A DNA stretch of 64,000 nucleotides from Candidatus Obscuribacterales bacterium (GTDB lineage Bacteria; Cyanobacteriota; Vampirovibrionia; Obscuribacterales; Obscuribacteraceae), in the NCBI GenBank assembly GCA_020634035.1, contig JACKCM010000005.1:124001-188000 (forward strand). Reading direction: 5' to 3'. Position numbers and translations under genes: made by a program. Below the pieces are notes generated by a model. That model did no database searches. It saw only the letters and a program-made list of their open reading frames with translations, and was not told the origin of the DNA. Shown here piece after piece: positions 35,339-43,047 of the stretch. Numbering within the stretch: the first letter of the stretch is position 1; every line of letters begins with the position of its first letter.

Positions 35339-35716
35339 CTATCTCGACCCGCCCATCAATAAACCCAGGTTCCCGAGCTGCAAGCAAATATGCATCATCA
35401 TTTCTGACTGGCTCACGTCCTTCCATAAGCGTTTCCAAATGTAGCCGAACAGCCATAGAACGAGAATGAAGCTGACTAATGAAACCGGAAGTAAACTTGC
35501 GCCAATCAAGGTGAAAGGAATGCCTGCGAAGGTATTGGTTTTAGGTTCAGTTTCAGGACTCCAGGGGAGTCCATTTGAGTAAAGCCCGCCGAACAACATG
35601 ATGATTGATTCGAAAATGGTGAAGCCGAAGACCAGGATGACGAGGCAGAAAGCTAAACTTAAAACCAAGCTTACCGCTTGAATCTTAATCGTCCGATTTG
35701 CGAATTTCAGCAACAT
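35339..35716 (-). CDS. Small membrane protein, type A paralog 2
   Basis: The 125-residue protein begins MLLKFANRTIKIQAVSLVLS and ends ICLQLGNLGLLMGGSR. It shares with the 34411-34761 product the segments FAGIPFTLIGASLLPVSL and IWKRLWKD plus MMMHIC. Three membrane helices, no signal peptidase site, no known domain. The loop between helices 1 and 2 (NGLPWSPETEPKTN) is the variable part between the two A paralogs. Confidence 0.7.
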   Translation of the reverse strand: MLLKFANRTIKIQAVSLVLSLAFCLVILVFGFTIFESIIMLFGGLYSNGLPWSPETEPKTNTFAGIPFTLIGASLLPVSLVSFILVLWLFGYIWKRLWKDVSQSEMMMHICLQLGNLGLLMGGSR

Positions 35717-35758
35717 AGCTCGCTCTTGCTCCTCCTGGGCGTTAGCCCCGCCGTGCCC

Positions 35759-36091
35759 CTACCTCAAGACTCCAGACCAGAATCCCATTACTCCTAGAAA
35801 GATTGTGGTGTGCATCATTATTTCGGGGAAGGTGAGGCGCGGACGCATCCACCGCAATTTTGAGTTCTTTCGTGGCCAAAATTCCAGCAGGCAAAATGCA
35901 GGCAATACGATGGCACCAAAGGTAAAAAGTGGCAGGTAGGAAAGCTCCTTGCTGTCGACATCGTAGATAATCGAACAAGCCACAGTCTTGGCGCAATTTA
36001 ACAGAAGAACCAGCCATGTGCCGCTCAGAAGGATAACCACCCATAGCACAGCCTGTATCGTCAATGTCCGCCCTGCGAATTTCAGCAACAT
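35759..36091 (-). CDS. Small membrane protein, type B paralog 2
   Basis: The 110-residue protein begins MLLKFAGRTLTIQAVLWVVI and ends MMHTTIFLGVMGFWSGVLR. It is the first gene of the leftward array. Basic loop RKNSKLRWMRPRLTF matches the position of the B1 loop. GGAGGAGAAAGCGGGAGC upstream gives the ribosome-binding site. A promoter should lie in the 80 bases between it and the divergent gene at 36173. Confidence 0.7.
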   Translation of the reverse strand: MLLKFAGRTLTIQAVLWVVILLSGTWLVLLLNCAKTVACSIIYDVDSKELSYLPLFTFGAIVLPAFCLLEFWPRKNSKLRWMRPRLTFPEIMMHTTIFLGVMGFWSGVLR

Positions 36092-36172
36092 CGCTCCCGC
36101 TTTCTCCTCCCATCAAGCACCGGGTTAATCCTGTTATCGCCGCACCCCCGGCTCTGTTACATTTAAAATGCC

Positions 36173-36481
36173 ATGCTAAGACGACTACTCATCATTCATC
36201 TTCTCTTGACCCTCGCCATCTGGGTGCTGCCCATACCGGGCAAGTCCATGGTGAGCGGAATCTGCTTAAATGGAGATATGAAAGCCATGGGCGTGGAGAA
36301 GGCAAAAGTTCATCGCATCGGTGCCCTTTCACCGGGCGGTAGCGGACGCGGGTCCGCTGGGTATCCGGCTGTCGGGCATGGTCAATCACCCTCTCCCGCC
36401 GTCAGGCTTCACAGTGGGAACTACATTCACCAGTCTACGCCTGCTGCCGCCCCCGGGCGCGCCCGACCAACAGTAGATTAA
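36173..36481 (+). CDS. Hypothetical secreted small protein
   Basis: The 102-residue frame starts MLRRLLIIHLLLTLAIWVLP, a plausible signal peptide, followed by a Gly/Ser/Pro-rich region ending PGRARPTVD. There is no convincing Shine-Dalgarno, and the second half is compositionally like a shadow of GC-rich DNA. It is kept because of the signal-like start and because it ends just before the next secreted protein gene. No family recognised. Confidence 0.35.
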   Translation: MLRRLLIIHLLLTLAIWVLPIPGKSMVSGICLNGDMKAMGVEKAKVHRIGALSPGGSGRGSAGYPAVGHGQSPSPAVRLHSGNYIHQSTPAAAPGRARPTVD

Positions 36482-36519
36482 CTGTGCGGTCCTCCCCAGA
36501 AGGAGCTAGTCCCAAAGCG

Positions 36520-37494
36520 ATGAGAACCTCGACCCCAGCCAACGTGCTCGCTGTCGCCATCGCGATCTCCGTGGTGCTACCGATGAGTCTCGCAGGGATA
36601 GTCGCTCCTGGATGTGCCGCACACGCTGATACCAAATCTGGTGAGACGACGCCAGCGCGCCGCGCGGCCTTTCAGGAAGGTTTGTATTGCACTAATGCTC
36701 TGCCTGAGAAAATCCAGTGCCCTGCCATCATAGAGAAAGATGTAGCAGTGATGCGGGTCTTTGTCCCCTTTCAGCAAAAGATAAACACTGCGATGGGGAT
36801 GCCTTCTTCCGATTGTAAGTACGAGAAAATCTGTTGGAGCGTACTCGCTGAGTTAGGAAAACTGCCACCATCAGCCAGTCGAACCGCAGCCATCGAGAGC
36901 ACCCTGGATTTTTTGAACAAGCATCTATCTGCCTCGACTTCAGGCTCAGCCGCCTCTGTCGATTCTACTGATGCCACCAATTCTGCCCCATCCGTAAATT
37001 CTGTCGATGAAGTGCTGTGTTTCACCGCATATGTGGATGCCTTAGCCGCCGACGATGCCGGAGACATCCTGGCGGCGGAGAAGCTTTATAGCAAGAGTCA
37101 GGAAAAGGCTGTCCGTTTACAGAATCATCAAAGCGACCTGTACAAAGAATATCCTGCTGCCTGTGACTATGCGCTGTCCGAAATCAACCGTGGCTATGGT
37201 GATTTCTTGTTGCGGCACTACAAAGATTATCCTGCGTCCGCCAGAGATTACCCCCATGCACTGAAGGATGTGTTCGGACTTCAATATCATGCCACCTACC
37301 CGGTCTGGAAGTTCGATAGAGTCAAAAAGCAATGGGACTATCGAGGAGAGCGAGTCAAAATCTATGATCTTATCGAGGTACCATCATTTCAATCAAAACC
37401 ATCGCCCAGAGAGCATCTCTTTTCTGAGCCAAATGGAAGCTGCCGATTCGCTCCATATGCCAGTCCGGTCCTTCCTTTTGTATTTTTCTTGTAG
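36520..37494 (+). CDS. Hypothetical secreted protein
   Basis: With the ATG at 36520 (AAGGAG lies some 15 bases upstream) the product has 324 residues and a clear signal sequence (NVLAVAIAISVVLPMSLAGI ending near CAAHA). The mature part has several Cys residues (LYCTNALPEKIQCP; CKYEKICWS; AACDYA), a Ser/Thr/Asp-rich linker (about 150-175), and a helical segment AGDILAAEKLYSKSQEKAVRL resembling a single TPR-like hairpin. The longer frame starts with GTG at 36484. No enzymatic motif is seen; a periplasmic or surface role is likely. Confidence 0.6.
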   Translation: MRTSTPANVLAVAIAISVVLPMSLAGIVAPGCAAHADTKSGETTPARRAAFQEGLYCTNALPEKIQCPAIIEKDVAVMRVFVPFQQKINTAMGMPSSDCKYEKICWSVLAELGKLPPSASRTAAIESTLDFLNKHLSASTSGSAASVDSTDATNSAPSVNSVDEVLCFTAYVDALAADDAGDILAAEKLYSKSQEKAVRLQNHQSDLYKEYPAACDYALSEINRGYGDFLLRHYKDYPASARDYPHALKDVFGLQYHATYPVWKFDRVKKQWDYRGERVKIYDLIEVPSFQSKPSPREHLFSEPNGSCRFAPYASPVLPFVFFL

Positions 37495-37596
37495 CCTCCG
37501 CTCGGCGCCCACGCGCTCGGTCTGAATCGCCCTCAAAAGAGGTATGACATACTTGGAAGCAAGCTCGGGACAGCATAAGGCAGGGAGCCAGACTAC

Positions 37597-38088
37597 GTGC
37601 CCCCCAAATCAGCATCAATTCAAGACGGCGAGACGGTCTGGCAGATTCGCAGCCAGGACGGCGGCTTGCTGATTATCCTCGTTATCGTCCTCATCGCTGT
37701 CGGCATCGCGATCTTCAACCACACCTATGCCATCTGGAATCTCAACTGGCCAGAAGTCGAAGGCGAGGTCGTGGTCCATTACCAGCACGATCTGAAATAC
37801 GCTTACAAAGTAGGCGAGATGAAATACACCCGGCGGCATTACGGGCTGCTCGACAGCTTCGCATACGGCAACGGCGACAAGGTCAAAGTCCGCTACGATC
37901 CGGAGAACCCGCTGAACTCTCGCCTGGACCTGGGCTTTTCGCTGGATGTCCTGGCGCTCGCCCTGGTCGAGACCGCAACAGTGCTCGCCACCGCCTATCT
38001 CTTCAAGACCCGCTTCCGGCGCGTCATTGTCGAAAAGGTCGAAGACGAATACACGGGCAGCACCTACCGCATCGAGTATCAGGACTGA
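37597..38088 (+). CDS. DUF3592 domain membrane protein
   Basis: The 163-residue protein has a first membrane segment (GLLIILVIVLIAVGIAIF), a small extracytoplasmic domain with the DUF3592 pattern (WPEVEGEVVV...YKVGEMKYTRRHYG...GDKVKVRYDPENPLNSRL), and a second membrane segment (LDVLALALVETATVLATAYLF). DUF3592 proteins are widespread, membrane-bound and functionally uncharacterised. Start is GTG with a weak ribosome-binding site; the N-terminal residues before the helix may be shorter. No operon partner. Confidence 0.75.
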   Translation: MPPKSASIQDGETVWQIRSQDGGLLIILVIVLIAVGIAIFNHTYAIWNLNWPEVEGEVVVHYQHDLKYAYKVGEMKYTRRHYGLLDSFAYGNGDKVKVRYDPENPLNSRLDLGFSLDVLALALVETATVLATAYLFKTRFRRVIVEKVEDEYTGSTYRIEYQD

Positions 38089-38099
38089 GTTTTATAAAT

Positions 38100-38675
38100 C
38101 TAATGCTGACCGCGAGCCCAGTGCAGCACGCTGCCGCGCACATTGGTCTTGGTCTGACCGCCGTTAGTAGTGTGCCCTGCCGTCGGCGTGTGGGCGGCGG
38201 TGGACTGTTTCGGGTCGTATCCTTTATATGGAGAATAAGTCTTCATGCGGTTGGTGGGCGCCGGAGTGGACGCGGTTGCGCTCGGTTTCGCCGGAGCCTT
38301 GTATTTGCCCGCTTTGCCCGATTTGCCCTTCTTCTGCGGAGCAGCCGGAGCCGGTGGCGGCGCCTTGGGCACGCCATTGTTCACGGCAGGTAGAGTGTTG
38401 CTGTAAGAGGGCAGCTGCTGCGAAAAGCGCTGAAAGCCCGCCCTGGGCAGGGGCATCGGTCGGTTGGGCGCCTGTGCGCCGGGCTGACCCCCGCCGCCAT
38501 TGCCGCGATAGTTAATCACCGGCGAGTCATCGGTTATTTGTATCTGCTGCCGCGCCATGTAAAAGTGACCCATGTTAGGGTTACTCGGTTGTTGCGCCTT
38601 AGCTTCCTCCGCAAAGGCTACAGATAAAGCGGCAACAGTCAGTACTGCCATTAGCTTATAGCCAGGTTTCGCCAT
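38100..38675 (-). CDS. Secreted Pro/Ala/Lys-rich protein
   Basis: The 191-residue protein has a signal peptide (KLMAVLTVAALSVAFAEEAKA) and a mature part that is almost entirely low complexity: Gly-rich, Pro/Ala-rich and Lys-rich segments (APPPAPAAPQKKGKSGKAGK) and a Thr/His/Gly-rich tail. GGGAGATC precedes the ATG. It is probably a disordered periplasmic, cell-wall or surface protein. The gene converges on the DUF3592 gene, with 11 bases between stops. Confidence 0.6.
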   Translation of the reverse strand: MAKPGYKLMAVLTVAALSVAFAEEAKAQQPSNPNMGHFYMARQQIQITDDSPVINYRGNGGGGQPGAQAPNRPMPLPRAGFQRFSQQLPSYSNTLPAVNNGVPKAPPPAPAAPQKKGKSGKAGKYKAPAKPSATASTPAPTNRMKTYSPYKGYDPKQSTAAHTPTAGHTTNGGQTKTNVRGSVLHWARGQH

Positions 38676-38935
38676 TTTGATCTCCCGGGAGTCCCGTTCT
38701 GTCTACAAATTTGGACTCTTAGACCAGTTTAATTTGGTAAAGAGTCGATGTCAAGGAAAGGTCCCAAAATTCAGGGTTTTGGATACGTTTGCAATTTTCT
38801 CATACTGCATAATAGATGCGCGGTTGTGGGAAATGTGCCCGTGCCGATATGATCTATAGGGATTATTACTGGATTTAATAATTAAACCAGAGCCAAGGAG
38901 CAGGCTGCCAAGACATGATAAACTAGCCCCGCACC

Positions 38936-39079
38936 ATGGCAACCCGTGGAGCAAGTCCAAAACCTGCGCTAAATTCAGACCGAAGCGTGCAGGCACGAGC
39001 ACATTCTACGACCTACGAAGAACGAACCGCGAACCTCGTAGAAGTAATACACAAAACGGAAAGCAAAGACAGTCAATGA
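38936..39079 (+). CDS. Possible 47-residue ORF coupled to lpxI
   Basis: ATG at 38936 opens a 47-codon frame (MATRGASPKPALNSDRSVQA ... ESKDSQ) whose TGA overlaps the lpxI ATG as ATGA (39076-39079). There is no strong Shine-Dalgarno before it. lpxI also lacks one, so translation could be coupled through this overlap. The peptide is hydrophilic with no known family. It could be a chance frame. Confidence 0.35.
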   Translation: MATRGASPKPALNSDRSVQARAHSTTYEERTANLVEVIHKTESKDSQ

Positions 39080-39945
39080 ATTCAGCGACATTACTGGACA
39101 ATAAACAAGTCAAACAGAGACAGAAACTGGCTCTGGTGGCTGGCGAAGGCAAATTGCCCGCTATCATGGCGCAAAGCGCCAAAGAGAAGGGCTATGACGT
39201 AATGGGACTGGCGCTTTCCGAAGATGTGCTTCATGCCATCACGCCCCACTGTTACAAGGCGGTGCATATCGCCGTTGGGCAGGTGGGCAAGAACCTGAAA
39301 CGGGTCAAAGACGAAGGTATTACCGAGGCGGTCTTTATAGGGCGCATCCCGAAGATCAACCTGCTGCAGAACCTTTATAAATTCGACTGGATGGCGGTGA
39401 AGGAGCTCTCGAAGCTCACTAACTTCAACGATGACACCATCCAGACGGCGATGGGCGACCTTTTAGATCGCAACGATGTCAGGGTCCTGCCCCAGCGGGA
39501 GTTCCTGCACCATCTCTTTCCCCAGGTCGGCGTGCTGACCAGGCGGCAGCCCAGTGTGGCTGATTATGCCGATATCAACTATGCGCTTAAAATGGCCAAA
39601 GACATCGCACGGCTGGACATCGGACAGACCGTTGTGGTGCGTGACCGCATGATACTGGCGGTGGAGGCTATCGAAGGCACGGACAACGCCATCAAGCGGG
39701 GCGTGTCCCTGGCGCGTGGACCGGTGGTGGTAGCAAAAGTGGCGAAGGTCAAACATGACCAGCGCTTCGATACCCCGACCATCGGCATCACCACCCTGAA
39801 GGCGCTTATCTCGGGCGACCACAAAGGCGGTGTTATCGCCATCGGTGCCAACGAGACCATGGTCATCGACCAGGAAGAGATTGTTCAATTCGCCGACGAG
39901 CACAATATCTGTATTGTTGTGGTCGACCCCGATAAAGAACAGTAA
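39076..39945 (+). CDS. lpxI: UDP-2,3-diacylglucosamine pyrophosphatase LpxI
   Basis: The 289-residue protein matches the LpxI family end to end: KLALVAGEGKLPAIMAQSAK at the N-terminus, VFIGRIPK, VVVRDRMILAVEAIEGTDNAI, and the C-terminal domain KHDQRFDTPTIGITTL containing the catalytic-type Asp, then GVIAIGANETMVID. LpxI hydrolyses UDP-2,3-diacylglucosamine to lipid X and UMP in lipid A synthesis, replacing LpxH. It implies an LPS-bearing outer membrane. In other bacteria lpxI usually sits with lpxA/lpxB/lpxD; here it stands alone, preceded by a possible coupled short ORF. Confidence 0.92.
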   Translation: MNSATLLDNKQVKQRQKLALVAGEGKLPAIMAQSAKEKGYDVMGLALSEDVLHAITPHCYKAVHIAVGQVGKNLKRVKDEGITEAVFIGRIPKINLLQNLYKFDWMAVKELSKLTNFNDDTIQTAMGDLLDRNDVRVLPQREFLHHLFPQVGVLTRRQPSVADYADINYALKMAKDIARLDIGQTVVVRDRMILAVEAIEGTDNAIKRGVSLARGPVVVAKVAKVKHDQRFDTPTIGITTLKALISGDHKGGVIAIGANETMVIDQEEIVQFADEHNICIVVVDPDKEQ

Positions 39946-40113
39946 GGCGACGATTTAATCTTAAGCCTTGGCAGGGGAACATTTTGGTCACGGCTTTTGA
40001 AGAGAATAGTCGAACCCCTTTCGATTGTCCCTTCATCAATATCCATAACTTTCTCCCCTTGTGGAAGGCTTCGCGGTCTTCTCGCCCTCTGCTGTTTCTT
40101 TTGATCATCATCA

Positions 40114-43047
40114 ATGCCAGATTTTGAAAAAGCTCCGCGTCCGGAAACACCCGAGACCGACAATCACAATCAGCCGCAGCCGGTCTTCGACGTTAAGATC
40201 GAGGATTTAGCCAGTCATTTTAAAAGTAATGCCGGTGATAGCCAGAGCGATGCCGATAGAGACAAGGGGCTCGGGCTGCCCAGTGTCAGTTTCGATATGG
40301 GGGCTGGGAAAGACGCAGGCAATGGTTTAGATGGCGTTAGTGTCGATGGCGGCATTGCTGATGCTGCCAGAGCTGATGTAGCCGGAGCTGATGGTGGCAA
40401 TGCTGATGTTCTGGATTTTTCGCCGTCGGTTTTTCAGTCGGTTTTGAATCCGCTGTCGCAGAAGCGTTTGCCCACCGGGCGAGGCGATGATTCGCCGCCG
40501 GAGGACAATCCGGATTCTAAAAATGACGCTGCCGACGCTCCCGGCGAGAACAAAATCCAGCTAGAGAGCGATTCTGATTATTGGCAGGATAAACCGAGGC
40601 TCACTAAAGACCAGATGCTCGAGTCTGCCCAGCAGCATTTAACCGACCCCAAGAAGCTTGCCGAGTTTCGCCAGGATGTAGAGGCTTTTGAGAACCGGGC
40701 TGAAGGCGACGGGGTCTCGGATATTGAGCGAGAGACTTTCTATGGCCAGGTGGGCAAGGTCCTCGACGCCAGCGCCGAAGGCAATCAGTTCTACAATCAA
40801 GACCAGTTGCGCACTATTGCCGGTGACATGATGAAACATGCCGGTTCACCGGGGACGGTGAATCAGGGCACCGAGCCCACATGTACCACAGCGGCGATGG
40901 AGTCGATTCTCTATGCCAAAGAGCCCAACACCATAGGTGAGGTCGTCTCCGAGGCTGCTCTTACCGGACAGTATGAGACTGCCGGCGGTGCGGTGATAAA
41001 GATTCCAGAGCGCAATCTTATGCCCAACAAATACGCCCTTGAAGACACCCCAGAGCAGAAGGCGCGCAGCCTGGCAAGCAATATCTTTCAGCCTTTGGCT
41101 ATCAACATTAAATGGAACGGCGAAGACAGTTATCCCGGACAGGCAGAGGGCAAAAAGGGCAAGCTGGTCTATGAAGAGGGGCATCCCAAAGACCATATCG
41201 GCGACCCCCAGACAAGAATAATGGACTATTCTCAAGACCCGCCCCGGCCGGTCACCGAAGATTATAGCTATGGTGATCTTCTCGCCGACAAAGACGCTCC
41301 GACAATGGTCTATTCTGGAGAGCGTCCGGCATCGGCGCCGCTTATGTTCATGGAAGATCTGCCCCGCATCTATTCTGATTTGAAAGGGCGCGAAGGCTCA
41401 TTGCCTGCTGCCAGTTACCTTGAAGCCGAAGGGGTGGATGCGCCGCAGTCGCTGGATGAATTCAAACAATATCTGGAGTCTTCTGAGTATCCTATTCTTT
41501 TAGGAGTGCATGCCAATTTAGAGCCTTTTGCTTCGGATCTCTCGGCTTATAATCAGAAGAACGACGGCAGAAGCGACGCTGAGAAAGAGAGCGAATCTAA
41601 TATGCATGCCCACCATGCGGTGGCGGCTTTTGACTATGACGCAGAGACCGGCATGGTCTCTGTCGAGAACCAGTGGGGGGCGGCGGCCGACCACACCGGG
41701 GGAGATGGCAAAGCGAAGCAGATTCCTGTCGAGGATCTCTATCGTGCTTTTAAAGGCTTGAGCCCAGAAGAGAGCCAGGCGCTGTCGGCTAAAGAAGATC
41801 GCAAGCCGCCTACACCCGATGAGATTATCGATAGCCAGGCTAAGTTTGTCGACGAGATAGCGGCAGATGCAGAGCAAGACCCTCAGAAAGTCTGGCAGGA
41901 GCGCCGGGAGCTTGTGCGTCGCCTGGACCATTTTGGCAGAGGCGATGAAGCTACCGAGCAAAGAGACATATTGAAGCGCGATTATCAAAAGCTGGTGGAA
42001 GGCAAAGACATCAAACAGTCCATGCAACTGGCCACCGACCTGTCCTCGACCCTGAGCGCAGGCGGTGACGAGGCCGGTGCCAAAGAAGTGCTGGCAGATT
42101 TAGATAGACGTTTTCTGGCTGAAAATGAAAACAGAGACGGCAGAGAAGGCACAGAAGGCAATGACGGCGAGGACGCTGACAAGAAGCGGAGAGAGAGCTT
42201 CGAGATGTTGATGTCCGCTCATAAAAGAAGCGGAGACGAAGAGGGTGCCAGGGCACTTCTCACCGGTTATTTAGATGGGGTCTTCGGTGAGGACTCTAAG
42301 CTGGATATCGCCAACGAGAAGGACAGGTCGGTTATGACCGATGCTCTTAAATATGCCAGCCACTATGGAGATTCCGAAACGGCAGGCAAATACTTCGATA
42401 CTATGGTGGCAGATCTGGGTGATTTAGAGAAGAAAGCTGGTGTCGAAGGCGGAGCTGGAGCTGGAGCAGAAGTGAATCAAGATAATCTAGATGCCCATAT
42501 AACCCTGACCGCAGCCAGGTCCGATGTTCTCTATGCCGCCCATGATCTGGGGCGAGGCGATATCGCGGACGGTATCGCCAACAAGATGCAGCAAGAATAT
42601 GACCAGCTAAATCAAGCCGTGGAAAACGAAGATGACTTTACCGCCAAGCCTCTGTCTCAGCTTCGTTATACTTTGTTCGACCATTATCAACAGAAGAGAA
42701 ATCCCGAGGGCATGTCCGCTATTGCCGATGACTTTATGAACTATCACGAGAATCTTGCCATGGAAGACGGCAAGCCCCGGGGCAAGGAGAGTCCAAAATT
42801 GGTCTCGCCTCTGCGTTATTTCGGCAAAGACTTGCAGCAAGGTGGTGCCTATGAAAAGTCTGCGGAGTTTCTGGAGCGCAGCCTCGCTCTAGCCAAGCAG
42901 CACTATCCCGATGATACCGACTGGATAGCAAGTGATCTGGTGATGTCGCATTTTAAAGCCGGCAATACTGATAGAGCGAAGGAACTGCTGGAAGAGTTCA
43001 ATCTGCCTAAGTATGGCTATCGTCGTTACTTGAAGGAAGACAATTAA
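40114..43047 (+). CDS. Papain-like cysteine protease/toxin domain with alpha-solenoid C-terminus
   Basis: The 977-residue protein has an acidic, Asp/Gly/Ala-rich probably disordered region (1-155). It is followed by a papain-like domain with VNQGTEPTCTTAAMESIL (Cys257), NMHAHHAVAAFDYD (His501) and SVENQWG (Asn519), the Cys-His-Asn order. The C-terminal 370 residues consist of paired helices (QMQLATDLSSTL-type, EGARALLTGYLDGVF, AEYEKSAEFLERSLALAKQH) resembling TPR repeats. No signal peptide is seen. It could be a secreted effector using an unrecognised route or a cytoplasmic protease. Its 3' end overlaps hisD by 41 bp on the opposite strand. Confidence 0.6.
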   Translation: MPDFEKAPRPETPETDNHNQPQPVFDVKIEDLASHFKSNAGDSQSDADRDKGLGLPSVSFDMGAGKDAGNGLDGVSVDGGIADAARADVAGADGGNADVLDFSPSVFQSVLNPLSQKRLPTGRGDDSPPEDNPDSKNDAADAPGENKIQLESDSDYWQDKPRLTKDQMLESAQQHLTDPKKLAEFRQDVEAFENRAEGDGVSDIERETFYGQVGKVLDASAEGNQFYNQDQLRTIAGDMMKHAGSPGTVNQGTEPTCTTAAMESILYAKEPNTIGEVVSEAALTGQYETAGGAVIKIPERNLMPNKYALEDTPEQKARSLASNIFQPLAINIKWNGEDSYPGQAEGKKGKLVYEEGHPKDHIGDPQTRIMDYSQDPPRPVTEDYSYGDLLADKDAPTMVYSGERPASAPLMFMEDLPRIYSDLKGREGSLPAASYLEAEGVDAPQSLDEFKQYLESSEYPILLGVHANLEPFASDLSAYNQKNDGRSDAEKESESNMHAHHAVAAFDYDAETGMVSVENQWGAAADHTGGDGKAKQIPVEDLYRAFKGLSPEESQALSAKEDRKPPTPDEIIDSQAKFVDEIAADAEQDPQKVWQERRELVRRLDHFGRGDEATEQRDILKRDYQKLVEGKDIKQSMQLATDLSSTLSAGGDEAGAKEVLADLDRRFLAENENRDGREGTEGNDGEDADKKRRESFEMLMSAHKRSGDEEGARALLTGYLDGVFGEDSKLDIANEKDRSVMTDALKYASHYGDSETAGKYFDTMVADLGDLEKKAGVEGGAGAGAEVNQDNLDAHITLTAARSDVLYAAHDLGRGDIADGIANKMQQEYDQLNQAVENEDDFTAKPLSQLRYTLFDHYQQKRNPEGMSAIADDFMNYHENLAMEDGKPRGKESPKLVSPLRYFGKDLQQGGAYEKSAEFLERSLALAKQHYPDDTDWIASDLVMSHFKAGNTDRAKELLEEFNLPKYGYRRYLKEDN

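Noticed and set aside
41518..42027. Antisense open frames within the 977-residue gene and within the helicase and his genes
   Set aside because: They are opposite-strand shadows of GC-biased coding sequence with no ribosome-binding sites or recognisable domains.
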